This document shows positions 1 through 6,784 of a stretch of DNA of 8,999 nucleotides, one piece after another. The notes under the pieces are model-generated. The model was not told the origin of the DNA. It saw only the letters and a list, made by a program, of their open reading frames with translations, and made no database searches. A program made the translations under genes and the position numbers. The number at the start of each line of letters is the position of its first letter. The first letter of the stretch is position 1. The stretch is from SIG480 sp045595605 (lineage in GTDB: Bacteria; Bacillota; Clostridia; Oscillospirales; JAAYXM01): NCBI GenBank assembly GCA_045595605.1, contig JAZOAS010000128.1:1-8999 (forward strand), in the 5' to 3' direction.

Positions 1-57
1 GCAAACCCCGTGCGCATAGTAACGCGCCGCGGAGCAGGATATATGTTTGCTGATTAA
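1..57 (+). CDS. walR: WalR-type response regulator, C-terminal end (partial)
   Basis: Only the last 18 codons are in the window, ending in TAA at 55-57; the 5' part lies upstream. The visible peptide ends IVTRRGAGYMFAD. This is the characteristic C-terminal beta-hairpin (T-R-R-G-x-G-Y-x-F) of the OmpR/PhoB-type winged-helix DNA-binding domain, where the wing contacts DNA next to the recognition helix. The family cannot be told from 18 residues alone. The assignment to WalR (YycF/VicR) rests on the walK, walH and walI genes that follow at once, since walR precedes walK in Bacillota. WalR is expected to be phosphorylated by WalK and to control cell-wall hydrolase genes. The receiver domain and phospho-accepting Asp are outside the window. 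OmpR-family wing: near certain. WalR identity: high, from context. Confidence 0.88.
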   Translation, partial: ANPVRIVTRRGAGYMFAD

Positions 58-72
58 AAGCGATTTTTGCTT

Positions 73-78
73 GGAGGG
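73..78 (+). promoter_or_regulatory. Ribosome binding site deciding the walK TTG start
   Basis: GGAGGG lies 6 nt upstream of the TTG at 85-87. It favours that start over the in-frame TTG at 67, which would put the Shine-Dalgarno sequence inside the gene, and over the ATG at 100, which is 21 nt away. Confidence 0.8.
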
Positions 79-84
79 ATAGCT

Positions 85-1839
85 TTGCGTTCATTGCAGA
101 TGAAGCTTGTGCTTGTGTTTGTTCTTTTGATAGTTTCCGTAATGGCGATTGTCGGAACCTTTATGCTCAACCGCGTTTCGGTTTATTACTTTGACGACTT
201 TACGGAACAGATGAACTCGGTTTTCAACGCCGAGTTATTTGCGATGCTCAAAAATGAGGCAAGCGCAGAAGACGGTGCGGCAAGGCTTAATACTGCTGTA
301 AAGGCGTACTCTTCGGCGATGAAGATAAGCGGATATCGAAACTACTACATACTTGACGGCGAAACGGGCAAAACTCTTTTCGGTTCAAAAGAGGGCGAGG
401 TTGAAAGAACACCCGCAATCATAGCGGCGCTTTCGGGCAAAATAGGCCAGGAGAAGAAGCTTTCAAGCGGATATATTGACCGCGCGTGTCCGATTGAGGT
501 TGACGGGAAGGTTGAATACATCGTCTATATAAAAGACACGAAGCAGGATATGCAGAACCTCACATCTTCGATGTTCTCAATCATCCTCCGCAGTATGACC
601 TTTGCACTTCTCATAGCTGTAATTTTGAGCTTCTTGTTTGCAAAAACAATAACAACCCCGATTGAAAACATAACAAAGGGTGCGAAAAAGCTCTCAATGG
701 GCGAGCTTGATACAACGCTTTCCGTAAACTCAAACGACGAGATAGGAACGCTCACCGAAACCTTCAATGACATGGCGAATGCGCTCAACTCAACGCTTGC
801 GAAGGTTGAGGATGAGAGAAACAAGCTTGATACTATATTCTTGTATATGGCAGACGGCGTAACAGCGTTTTCGGAAAACGGCGACCTCATCCACTATAAC
901 CCCTCGGCTGTTGAGATGCTCGGCTTTGACGAGAAAAAGGCTAAGACCTACAACGAGATTTTCTCTGATAGCGGAATAGAATTTGCAGACCTTCTCAAAA
1001 ACGAGGAAGGTCTTTCGGAGTATGACCTTGAAGTAGGTGAAAAGGCGCTCAAGATAAGCTTTGCTCTCTTTGGCGAGGAAGGCGGCGAGCACGGTGTCAT
1101 CGCGATTATCCACGACTTCACCGCGCAACAGAAGCTTGAAAAGTCGCGCCGTGAATTTGTTGCGAATGTATCTCACGAGCTTCGCACGCCTCTTACAAAT
1201 GTAAAGAGCTATACGGAAACTCTTGCAGAGTCGCCTGATGCACCGGATGAGATGAAGGCGCAGTTCTTTGATGTTATTCTCAACGAAACTGATCGAATGA
1301 CCCGAATAGTAAAGGACCTTCTTTCGCTTTCGAAGCTCGATTCTGCGAAGATGGACTGGAAGAACGAAAACTTCTCACTTAAAAAGAGCGTCGAAAACGC
1401 ATACCGCGCAATGGAAATGGAAGCCCGTCGCCGCGGTCAGAAGCTTACGATGTCAATGGACGCGTCACTCTCCACCTTCTACGGCGACCGCGAGAGAATC
1501 GAGCAGGTTTTCGTAAACCTTCTTTCAAATGCGGTTAAATACACCCCCGATAACGGAAAAATTGAATTTTCAGCAGAAAAAACTGATAACAATTTCGTCA
1601 AAATCACGGTTAAGGATAACGGAATAGGTATTCCCGAAAAGGATATTCCGCGTCTGTTTGAGCGCTTCTACCGCGTAGATAAGGCGAGAAGCCGCGAGAT
1701 GGGCGGAACAGGTCTTGGCCTTGCAATCGCAAAGGAGATTGTCGAGCATTACGGCGGCGAGATAAAGCTCGAAAGCGAATATCAGAAGGGCACCTGTGTT
1801 TCTGTTTTCCTGCCGCTTGATGCGGAGGTCGGGGCATGA
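85..1839 (+). CDS. walK: WalK sensor histidine kinase (cell-wall homeostasis)
   Basis: Membrane histidine kinase of the WalRK (YycFG/VicRK) system, 584 aa from the TTG at 85, close to the roughly 600 aa usual for the family. In that numbering, the first membrane segment is about 8-27, followed by an extracytoplasmic sensor region of about 28-164. The second membrane segment is about 165-186, the HAMP linker about 186-234 and a cytoplasmic PAS domain about 243-345. The dimerisation/phosphoacceptor helix has the H-box FVANVSHELRTP with the phospho-accepting His at 364. The ATPase domain has an N-box (N478 and N482), a G1 box DNGIGIP (511-517), the F-box stretch LFERFYRV, and a G2 box GGTGLGL (540-546). 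All catalytic motifs are intact. TM-sensor-TM-HAMP-PAS-HisKA-HATPase is the classic WalK architecture. It follows walR by 27 nt and its TGA overlaps the walH ATG. The PAS domain differs at two positions I equate with the staphylococcal zinc site (see findings). The extracytoplasmic ligand cannot be inferred. Confidence 0.95.
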   Translation: MRSLQMKLVLVFVLLIVSVMAIVGTFMLNRVSVYYFDDFTEQMNSVFNAELFAMLKNEASAEDGAARLNTAVKAYSSAMKISGYRNYYILDGETGKTLFGSKEGEVERTPAIIAALSGKIGQEKKLSSGYIDRACPIEVDGKVEYIVYIKDTKQDMQNLTSSMFSIILRSMTFALLIAVILSFLFAKTITTPIENITKGAKKLSMGELDTTLSVNSNDEIGTLTETFNDMANALNSTLAKVEDERNKLDTIFLYMADGVTAFSENGDLIHYNPSAVEMLGFDEKKAKTYNEIFSDSGIEFADLLKNEEGLSEYDLEVGEKALKISFALFGEEGGEHGVIAIIHDFTAQQKLEKSRREFVANVSHELRTPLTNVKSYTETLAESPDAPDEMKAQFFDVILNETDRMTRIVKDLLSLSKLDSAKMDWKNENFSLKKSVENAYRAMEMEARRRGQKLTMSMDASLSTFYGDRERIEQVFVNLLSNAVKYTPDNGKIEFSAEKTDNNFVKITVKDNGIGIPEKDIPRLFERFYRVDKARSREMGGTGLGLAIAKEIVEHYGGEIKLESEYQKGTCVSVFLPLDAEVGA

Positions 1840-3176
1840 CTTCTACAAAAGAAAAAATAAAGAATGTTCTGATTTGCATTCTTCTTATCGGAATGGTATA
1901 TCTCACCTATGCCGTGTGGTTTTATGACAGCCCCTTTGGCGAGCTTCGTGTTGACTCGTTTTTTGACTTTTCGGTTTCGCAGGAAACGAGAACCGGAAAG
2001 GACTCCGACCTTGACCGCTTCGGAATACGACCGCTTGCGGTAGTTATAACCGATGAAAACGGCCGTCGCGGCGCGATTTATTCAAGCGACAAGAGCGACG
2101 AGCTGTATTTTGGCGTGCGTTCAGATGTCGCTCAGAGTTTAAGGCGTGCAAAGAGCTTTTCCGAGGCAGACATAAGCTCGTGGGAAAGGGCGATAGCGGG
2201 CGCGGGCGTTTTTTTGGACTATCGTACGGACATTCCTCTCTCTGCTGTCAGAATGTGGCTTGGATCGTTTAACGGTGATGAGAGCATCCACGGAAGATAT
2301 TATGTGTTCTCGGCTGAAAAACGCAACATAACAATTTATGTAAAGAATGCAGAGAACGGAAAGATTTACTTTGCGCAGACCGATGTTTCCTCAGAACAGC
2401 TTCGTGAGTCAATGGCGCTTCTCTCTTGTGAGCAGGTGCGTTTCGGTGCAGAGAGGGAAGAGGAAGACTACCGTGTGCTTATGGCGGAAACCGTTCTCCC
2501 CGAAGTTGAAAAGAAGCTTCCGATACTCTCGGCGTACAACTCTGTTGTAAACTTCTCAACCGAAACCTCCGCCGCTGCGCTTGAGGTGTTCGGGCTTTCT
2601 GATGTTGCTCCCGAAAAATATGCAGAGCAGGACGGAACAGAGGTTTATATTGCAGACCGCGTAACGCTCAAAATCTCTCCCGACGGCGAGCTTGCCTATA
2701 CGGATACCCGCGAAGAAGCGGACGACATACTCGGAATCCCGGTCGAGAGCGATTTTGATGTCCCGACGCTTGCGGAAAAAACCGAAGCGGCGAGAAAGCT
2801 GACCGCAACACTTGCTTCAAAACTCCCCGGCGAGGGTGGAATATATATTGCATCGGTTTCTGAGGGAACAAACGGAACCGAGGTAATTTTCGGGCGCCAT
2901 GTCGGTGGCGTTCCCGTCGATATGAGAGAGACGCTGTATTTCTCAAGCGTTCTCATCAAGGGAAGAAGTGTTCGCTCGGCAAGATTCAATCTTCGCGGAT
3001 ATGAAAAAACGCCGAAGCTGTCTTCGTATGTGCCTGAGCGCATAGTTGCCGCCGCGGTAAAGGGCGCTGGTGAGACGGGCGACATAAACCTCAGATATCG
3101 CGACAGCGGAGAGAATGAGATTTCATTTGCCTGGTATATAGGAGGAATTGAGCGAGAGAGCAAAAAGGAGGCGTAG
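1836..3176 (+). CDS. walH: WalH (YycH), membrane-anchored modulator of WalK
   Basis: 446 aa, the usual YycH length. A short cytoplasmic N-terminus is followed by one membrane segment at about 10-28 (VLICILLIGMVYLTYAVW); the rest should lie outside the membrane. There are no catalytic motifs, and the family acts by binding WalK together with WalI through membrane segments and outer domains. It restrains WalK in Bacillus subtilis but activates it in Staphylococcus aureus, so the sign of its effect here cannot be told. Overall similarity is weak, as is normal for YycH. The call rests on length, topology, the C-terminal pattern (GGVPV at 357-361 and an aromatic AWYIGG near 432-437), and position between walK and walI. 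The ATG overlaps the walK stop in an ATGA arrangement, with GGAGGT at 1824-1829 and a 6-nt spacer, which indicates translational coupling. Confidence 0.88.
   Translation: MTSTKEKIKNVLICILLIGMVYLTYAVWFYDSPFGELRVDSFFDFSVSQETRTGKDSDLDRFGIRPLAVVITDENGRRGAIYSSDKSDELYFGVRSDVAQSLRRAKSFSEADISSWERAIAGAGVFLDYRTDIPLSAVRMWLGSFNGDESIHGRYYVFSAEKRNITIYVKNAENGKIYFAQTDVSSEQLRESMALLSCEQVRFGAEREEEDYRVLMAETVLPEVEKKLPILSAYNSVVNFSTETSAAALEVFGLSDVAPEKYAEQDGTEVYIADRVTLKISPDGELAYTDTREEADDILGIPVESDFDVPTLAEKTEAARKLTATLASKLPGEGGIYIASVSEGTNGTEVIFGRHVGGVPVDMRETLYFSSVLIKGRSVRSARFNLRGYEKTPKLSSYVPERIVAAAVKGAGETGDINLRYRDSGENEISFAWYIGGIERESKKEA
3164..3171 (+). promoter_or_regulatory. Ribosome binding site deciding the walI TTG start
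   Basis: AAAGGAGG inside the last codons of walH is followed by an 8-nt spacer and the TTG at 3180. It gives the N-terminus MDWSRAKT, the conserved beginning of YycI proteins, so the TTG start is well supported. Confidence 0.85.
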
Positions 3177-3179
3177 AAT

Positions 3180-4004
3180 TTGGATTGGTCGAGAGCTAAA
3201 ACAATTTTGATACTTTTCCTTTTTGCCGTGAATGCATTTCTCTTTGGAACATACATGATGAAGGAGAATGAGGCGAAAAAGGACGGTCTTCAGCTCCAGA
3301 GCGAGGTAATCGAAGTATTGCGCAATCAGGGAATTTCGGTTTCGGAAGAAACTATTCCGTCAGAGCAGGTTGAAATACGCCACGCGACGGTTAAAGTGTC
3401 CGAGGATACCGCAAGCCTTGCGAAAGCGCTTCTCGGAGAGGTTGAAGAAACGGTTGAACAGGGGCGCACGGTATATTCCGGTGCTTTGGGGAATATGATG
3501 TTCTCAAGTGAGTCATTCTCTGTTGTATATGAAGATGGCTCTGCCGTAAACACCTCCGAAGAAGCAAAAAGCCTTGCAAAGAGTATAGCCGGAAAGCTTG
3601 ATCTTTCGACTTCCGGAAACAAAATCTCGGTAGAATCGGCGCAGGGCGGATATGATGTAACGATTCCGCAGGTTTTTGGCGGCGTCAGGGTTTTTGGGGC
3701 TGATGTAGAGCTTAAGATTTCTTCGTCGGGAAGTGTCCTCGGAAAAGGAAGCTTTATCGGCGCAGGTCAGCTCATTCGTGCAGAAGGAAAAACGATGAAG
3801 GTCTCAGCTCTTTTGCTTGAGTTTGCGGATGAAATAAAAAAAGCGGGAATTGAGAAAATAACAGTTAAAGAAATCCAATACGGATATCTGCCGAAAAAAC
3901 CGGCGGGCGGAAGCGTTTATCTTCTCCCAACCCTTGAAATTTCAACGGATTCCGGCGTTTTTTATGTGGATATGTCAGACGGTGAACTTTTGCATAATTC
4001 ATAA
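3180..4004 (+). CDS. walI: WalI (YycI), membrane-anchored modulator of WalK
   Basis: 274 aa, as usual for YycI. The N-terminus MDWSRAKT followed by a single membrane segment (about 9-25, LILFLFAVNAFLFGTYM) is the family hallmark: a tryptophan-containing cytoplasmic tip, then an anchor, with about 245 residues outside the membrane. No enzymatic motifs are visible. The C-terminal half carries FGGVRVFG (166-173) and a late LLPTLEIS segment (248-255). Similar elements occur in WalH, in agreement with the related C-terminal folds known for the two proteins. WalI is expected to form a ternary complex with WalH and WalK and to adjust kinase activity. The gene starts with TTG 3 nt after the walH stop and uses a strong ribosome binding site. 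No clear terminator follows, so transcription could run on into murA. Confidence 0.93.
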   Translation: MDWSRAKTILILFLFAVNAFLFGTYMMKENEAKKDGLQLQSEVIEVLRNQGISVSEETIPSEQVEIRHATVKVSEDTASLAKALLGEVEETVEQGRTVYSGALGNMMFSSESFSVVYEDGSAVNTSEEAKSLAKSIAGKLDLSTSGNKISVESAQGGYDVTIPQVFGGVRVFGADVELKISSSGSVLGKGSFIGAGQLIRAEGKTMKVSALLLEFADEIKKAGIEKITVKEIQYGYLPKKPAGGSVYLLPTLEISTDSGVFYVDMSDGELLHNS

Positions 4005-4040
4005 ATTCTTAAAAAAGTTTCAGTATATAGAAAATAAGCT

Positions 4041-4069
4041 TTGCAATTTCATAAGAAAGCTGATATAAT
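4041..4069 (+). promoter_or_regulatory. Predicted sigma-A type promoter of murA
   Basis: A -35 element TTGCAA (4041-4046; 4 of 6 consensus bases) is separated by 17 nt from a perfect -10 TATAAT (4064-4069). The -10 is preceded by TGA, giving the extended -10 motif TGnTATAAT. The region is AT-rich, unlike the flanking genes. Transcription should begin near 4076, leaving a leader of about 80 nt before the murA TTG. A 6-bp inverted repeat (AGCTTT at 4037-4042, AAAGCT at 4056-4061) straddles the -35 and spacer; it may be chance. Confidence 0.8.
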
Positions 4070-4101
4070 TTAATTTGGCGGATATCAATTTAAATTCAGG
4101 G

Positions 4102-4113
4102 AAGAATATTCTT
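4102..4113 (+). repeat. 12-bp perfect palindrome in the murA leader
   Basis: AAGAATATTCTT reads the same on both strands. It lies roughly 25-35 nt after the predicted murA transcription start and 27 nt before the ribosome binding site. It could be an operator for a dimeric regulator or mere AT-rich chance. With no loop it is a poor RNA hairpin, and it does not match the WalR box. Confidence 0.4.
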
Positions 4114-4139
4114 TCAGAGTTTGTAAAAAACAACGCAGA

Positions 4140-4146
4140 AGGAGGG
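4140..4146 (+). promoter_or_regulatory. Ribosome binding site deciding the murA TTG start
   Basis: AGGAGGG with a 10-nt spacer to the TTG at 4157. The resulting N-terminus MTKYVIDGGHKLRGEV matches the standard beginning of MurA; no in-frame ATG lies close enough to replace it. Confidence 0.8.
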
Positions 4147-4156
4147 TGCAGGAACT

Positions 4157-5446
4157 TTGACGAAGTATGTTATAGACGGCGGACATAAGCTCCGTGGTGA
4201 GGTAACTATAAGCGGCGCGAAGAATGCGGCAGTGGCGATAATTCCTGCTGCGCTCCTTGTTGACGGTACCTGCAGAATTGAAAACATTCCCGAAATCCGC
4301 GATGTTACGCTTATGCTTGACCTTTTGCGCGATATTGGTGCAGATGTGCGCCTTATAAACCGCAACTGTGTTGAGATAAACGCGTCTAAAATACGAACAA
4401 CAAAAGCAGATTATGATATGGCGCGCCTTATCCGTGCATCGTACTACCTTATAGGCGCTCTCCTCGGCCGCTTCGGTTCGGCTCAGGTTGCGCTTCCCGG
4501 CGGATGTAACCTCGGTGACCGCCCGATTGACCAGCACACCAAAGCGTTCAAGCTTTTAGGCGCAAATGTCGATGTTCAGAACGGTTATGTCTTTGCGGAC
4601 AGTGAAGGCCGACTCAAGGCGGCTTCGATATATCTCGATGTCGTTTCTGTCGGCGCGACTATAAACTCCATTCTTGCCGCCGTCCTTGCAGACGGGCTTA
4701 CGGTAATCGAAAATGCCGCAAAGGAACCGCATATAGTTGACCTTGCGAACTTCCTGAACTCCATGGGCGCAAATGTCAGCGGTGCGGGAACGGATGTTAT
4801 AAAGGTCCGTGGCGTGAAGAGCATCTCCGGCGGAACATACACTATCATCCCCGACCAGATTGAAGCGGGAACATATATGGCGGCAGTTACAGCGACCGGC
4901 GGTGAGGTTTTAGTTAAGAACATAATCCCGAAGCATCTCGACTGTATTACTGCAAAGCTTGCTGAAATGGGTGCAGAGATTACGGAATACGACGACTCTG
5001 TCCTTGTAAGGCGAGTTGCTCCGCTTTCAAAAACGAATATCAAAACATTGCCTTACCCCGGCTTCCCGACAGATATGCAGCCTCAGGCAACGGTAGTTCT
5101 CTCTATGGCAGAGGGAATGAGCCTCGTTACCGAGGGTGTATGGGACAGCCGATACAGATATGTAGAGGAGCTTCGCAGAATGGGTGCGAAGATTTCTGTT
5201 GACGGTAAGACTGCCGTTGTAGAGGGCGTTCCGAGCCTTATGGGTGCGCCGGTGCGCGCGTGCGACCTTCGCGCAGGAGCCGCGCTTGTTATAGCGGGTC
5301 TTGCGGCTGAAGGAACAACCGAGGTTGAGGATGTTTCCCATATCGAGCGCGGATACGAGCATATCGTAGAAAAACTTACAGCTATGGGCGCTCATATCAG
5401 ACGAGTTGAGATGCCCGACGGGCCGTCGATACAGAAGGCACAGTAA
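4157..5446 (+). CDS. murA: UDP-N-acetylglucosamine 1-carboxyvinyltransferase (MurA)
   Basis: Transfers the enolpyruvyl group of phosphoenolpyruvate to UDP-GlcNAc in the cytoplasm, the first committed step of peptidoglycan synthesis. At 429 aa it is a full-length EPSP-synthase-fold enzyme. Visible signatures are GAKNA (20-24, with substrate-binding K22 and N23), the active-site loop LPGGCNLGDRPIDQH with catalytic Cys117 (equivalent to E. coli Cys115), PGFPTDMQPQ with Asp306 (equivalent to the catalytic Asp305), and HIERGYE near 396-401. Because the Cys is present, not Asp, the enzyme should be open to fosfomycin. Many Bacillota carry two murA paralogues; the sequence alone does not say which one this is. 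It sits between walI and walJ, with its own promoter upstream and an intrinsic terminator just downstream, so it appears separately transcribed, possibly with read-through from the wal operon. Confidence 0.98.
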   Translation: MTKYVIDGGHKLRGEVTISGAKNAAVAIIPAALLVDGTCRIENIPEIRDVTLMLDLLRDIGADVRLINRNCVEINASKIRTTKADYDMARLIRASYYLIGALLGRFGSAQVALPGGCNLGDRPIDQHTKAFKLLGANVDVQNGYVFADSEGRLKAASIYLDVVSVGATINSILAAVLADGLTVIENAAKEPHIVDLANFLNSMGANVSGAGTDVIKVRGVKSISGGTYTIIPDQIEAGTYMAAVTATGGEVLVKNIIPKHLDCITAKLAEMGAEITEYDDSVLVRRVAPLSKTNIKTLPYPGFPTDMQPQATVVLSMAEGMSLVTEGVWDSRYRYVEELRRMGAKISVDGKTAVVEGVPSLMGAPVRACDLRAGAALVIAGLAAEGTTEVEDVSHIERGYEHIVEKLTAMGAHIRRVEMPDGPSIQKAQ

Positions 5447-5452
5447 ATATTT

Positions 5453-5484
5453 AAAGGAACGGTCAGAGATGTCCGTTCCTTTTT
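5453..5484 (+). terminator. Intrinsic terminator after murA
   Basis: A perfect 10-bp stem (AAAGGAACGG at 5453-5462 with CCGTTCCTTT at 5473-5482) has a 10-nt loop and begins 6 nt after the murA stop. The T run is only five bases (5480-5484) and partly belongs to the stem, so termination may be incomplete. It lies 15 nt before walJ and so partly insulates walJ from murA. Confidence 0.8.
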
Positions 5485-5499
5485 AGCAGAGGGAAGTTT

Positions 5500-6294
5500 A
5501 TGATAAAGGTTTGTTCTATTGCAAGTGGCTCAAACGGCAACTGCACATATATATCAGACGGAAAAGTTAATATACTGGTAGATACGGGGATTTCCGCAAC
5601 GAGAATTATCCGTGAGCTGTCTTCTCTTTGCGTGGCGATTTCGGACATAGACGCAATCTTCATTACCCACGAGCACAGCGACCACATAACGGGGCTTTTG
5701 AAGCTTCTTGAGAGGACATCTGCGCCGGTTTACGCGTCAGCCGGAACTGCGCGCGGAATAGGTGAGAGGATAGAGAGCCTTGACGGCGAAATAAAGGTTG
5801 TGAAAGCAGGAGAGGAGCTTTCTTTCGGAAGCTTTTCGGTTGAAGCTTTCCACACGCCTCATGACACCTACGAGAGCATGGGCTACCGTTTTTCAAACGG
5901 AAAGGAAATAGCCACCGTCGCGACCGATATCGGCCATGTTGACGATACGCTCCTCACAAAGCTTCTCGGCTCGGATATTTTGCTTCTTGAATCAAATTAC
6001 GATAAACGCCGTCTGCGTTACAGCAGATACCCCGCGTTTCTGAAGGAAAGAATATCCGGCGGGCGCGGGCATCTTTCAAATGATGAATGCGCGTGTGTTG
6101 CCGTCCGCGCGGCTCACGAGGGTACAAAACACATTATCCTCGGTCACATAAGCGCGGAGAATAATACACCAAGTGAAGCATACACGGCGGTACATACGGC
6201 GCTCACAAATGACGGAATCATTCCCGGAGTAGATATGATGCTCTATGTTGCGCCCCGCGGAAAACGCGGAGAAATTGTTACGGTAGGGGAATAA
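5500..6294 (+). CDS. walJ: WalJ (YycJ), metallo-beta-lactamase-fold hydrolase
   Basis: 264 aa, the usual YycJ/WalJ length; cytoplasmic, with no signal peptide. It opens with CSIASGSNGNCTYI, the signature start of YycJ proteins, then has the metal-binding motif HEHSDH (57-62). Further ligands are the HTPHD segment (His118, His121), Asp143 in ATDIG, GHLS (His191) and LGHIS (His216). The set is complete, so a two-metal hydrolase is expected. Family members have been linked to DNA-repair-type 5'-to-3' exonuclease activity and to coordination of cell division with replication, but the physiological substrate is unsettled. The ATG is preceded by AGAGGGA (5488-5494). The upstream hairpin separates it from murA, and I found no good promoter in the 53-nt gap. 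It probably heads the walJ-rlmH-mutase unit, fed by an internal promoter or by terminator read-through. Confidence 0.95.
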   Translation: MIKVCSIASGSNGNCTYISDGKVNILVDTGISATRIIRELSSLCVAISDIDAIFITHEHSDHITGLLKLLERTSAPVYASAGTARGIGERIESLDGEIKVVKAGEELSFGSFSVEAFHTPHDTYESMGYRFSNGKEIATVATDIGHVDDTLLTKLLGSDILLLESNYDKRRLRYSRYPAFLKERISGGRGHLSNDECACVAVRAAHEGTKHIILGHISAENNTPSEAYTAVHTALTNDGIIPGVDMMLYVAPRGKRGEIVTVGE

Positions 6295-6297
6295 GAG

Positions 6298-6771
6298 ATG
6301 CTTTCGATAGATATAATTTGTGTAGGAAAACTGAAAGAAAAGTTTTTTGCCGATGCTGTGAACGAATACAAGAAGAGGCTTTCGGCATACTGCAAATTGA
6401 ATATCTGCGAGCTTTCCGAAATCGCCGTAAAGAATGAAAGCGAAATTGCAAAGGCGCTCGATTCTGAGGCGGAGGTAATATCCTCAAAAATCCCGAAGGA
6501 TGCATATGTAATTGCGATGTGCATAGAGGGAGAGAGTCTTTCAAGCGAAAAGCTGTCTGAAAAAATTTCGCGCCTTGCGGTTCAGGGGAAATCGAAGCTC
6601 TGTTTTTTAATCGGAGGTTCAAACGGTATTTCGGAAAAGATAAAGCAAACGGCAGATTTGCGGCTTTCGATGTCAAGGATGACATTTCCGCATCACCTTG
6701 CCCGTATAATGGTACTTGAGCAGATATACCGCGCATTTAAAATAGAAGAGGGTTCAGGATATCACAAATAA
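6298..6771 (+). CDS. rlmH: 23S rRNA (pseudouridine1915-N3)-methyltransferase RlmH
   Basis: 157 aa, the standard RlmH length. It methylates N3 of pseudouridine 1915 (E. coli numbering) in helix 69 of 23S rRNA on assembled ribosomes, using S-adenosylmethionine. Visible are the N-terminal IDIICVGKLKEKFF block, the knot motif IGGSNG (105-110) that forms the cofactor site of this SPOUT-class enzyme, the highly conserved segment LSMSRMTFPHHLARIMVLEQ (123-142), and the invariant C-terminal YHK. There is no truncation or odd residue. The ATG lies 3 nt after the walJ stop with AGGGGA 7 nt upstream, so it is co-transcribed with walJ. rlmH is commonly found close to the wal region in Bacillota. Confidence 0.97.
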   Translation: MLSIDIICVGKLKEKFFADAVNEYKKRLSAYCKLNICELSEIAVKNESEIAKALDSEAEVISSKIPKDAYVIAMCIEGESLSSEKLSEKISRLAVQGKSKLCFLIGGSNGISEKIKQTADLRLSMSRMTFPHHLARIMVLEQIYRAFKIEEGSGYHK

Positions 6772-6784
6772 GGAGGAAGCATAT

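Noticed and set aside
67..84. TTG at 67 as the walK start
   Set aside because: It places the GGAGGG ribosome binding site inside the gene and has no Shine-Dalgarno of its own; the TTG at 85 has ideal spacing.
3138..3152. GGAGGA followed by TTG inside the walH 3' end as another gene start
   Set aside because: The spacing is too short and the frame is that of walH itself; the conserved YycI N-terminus begins at 3180.
4122..4132. TGTAAA in the murA leader as a possible WalR box
   Set aside because: The WalR site needs two TGT(A/T)A(A/T/C) half-sites spaced by 5 nt in direct repeat. Only one half-site is present; the sequences 11 nt on either side do not match.
5406..5434. TTGAGA near the murA 3' end as the -35 of a walJ promoter
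   Set aside because: The -35 is good, but the correctly spaced -10 candidates (GATACA or ATACAG) match TATAAT poorly, so I do not list it as a promoter.
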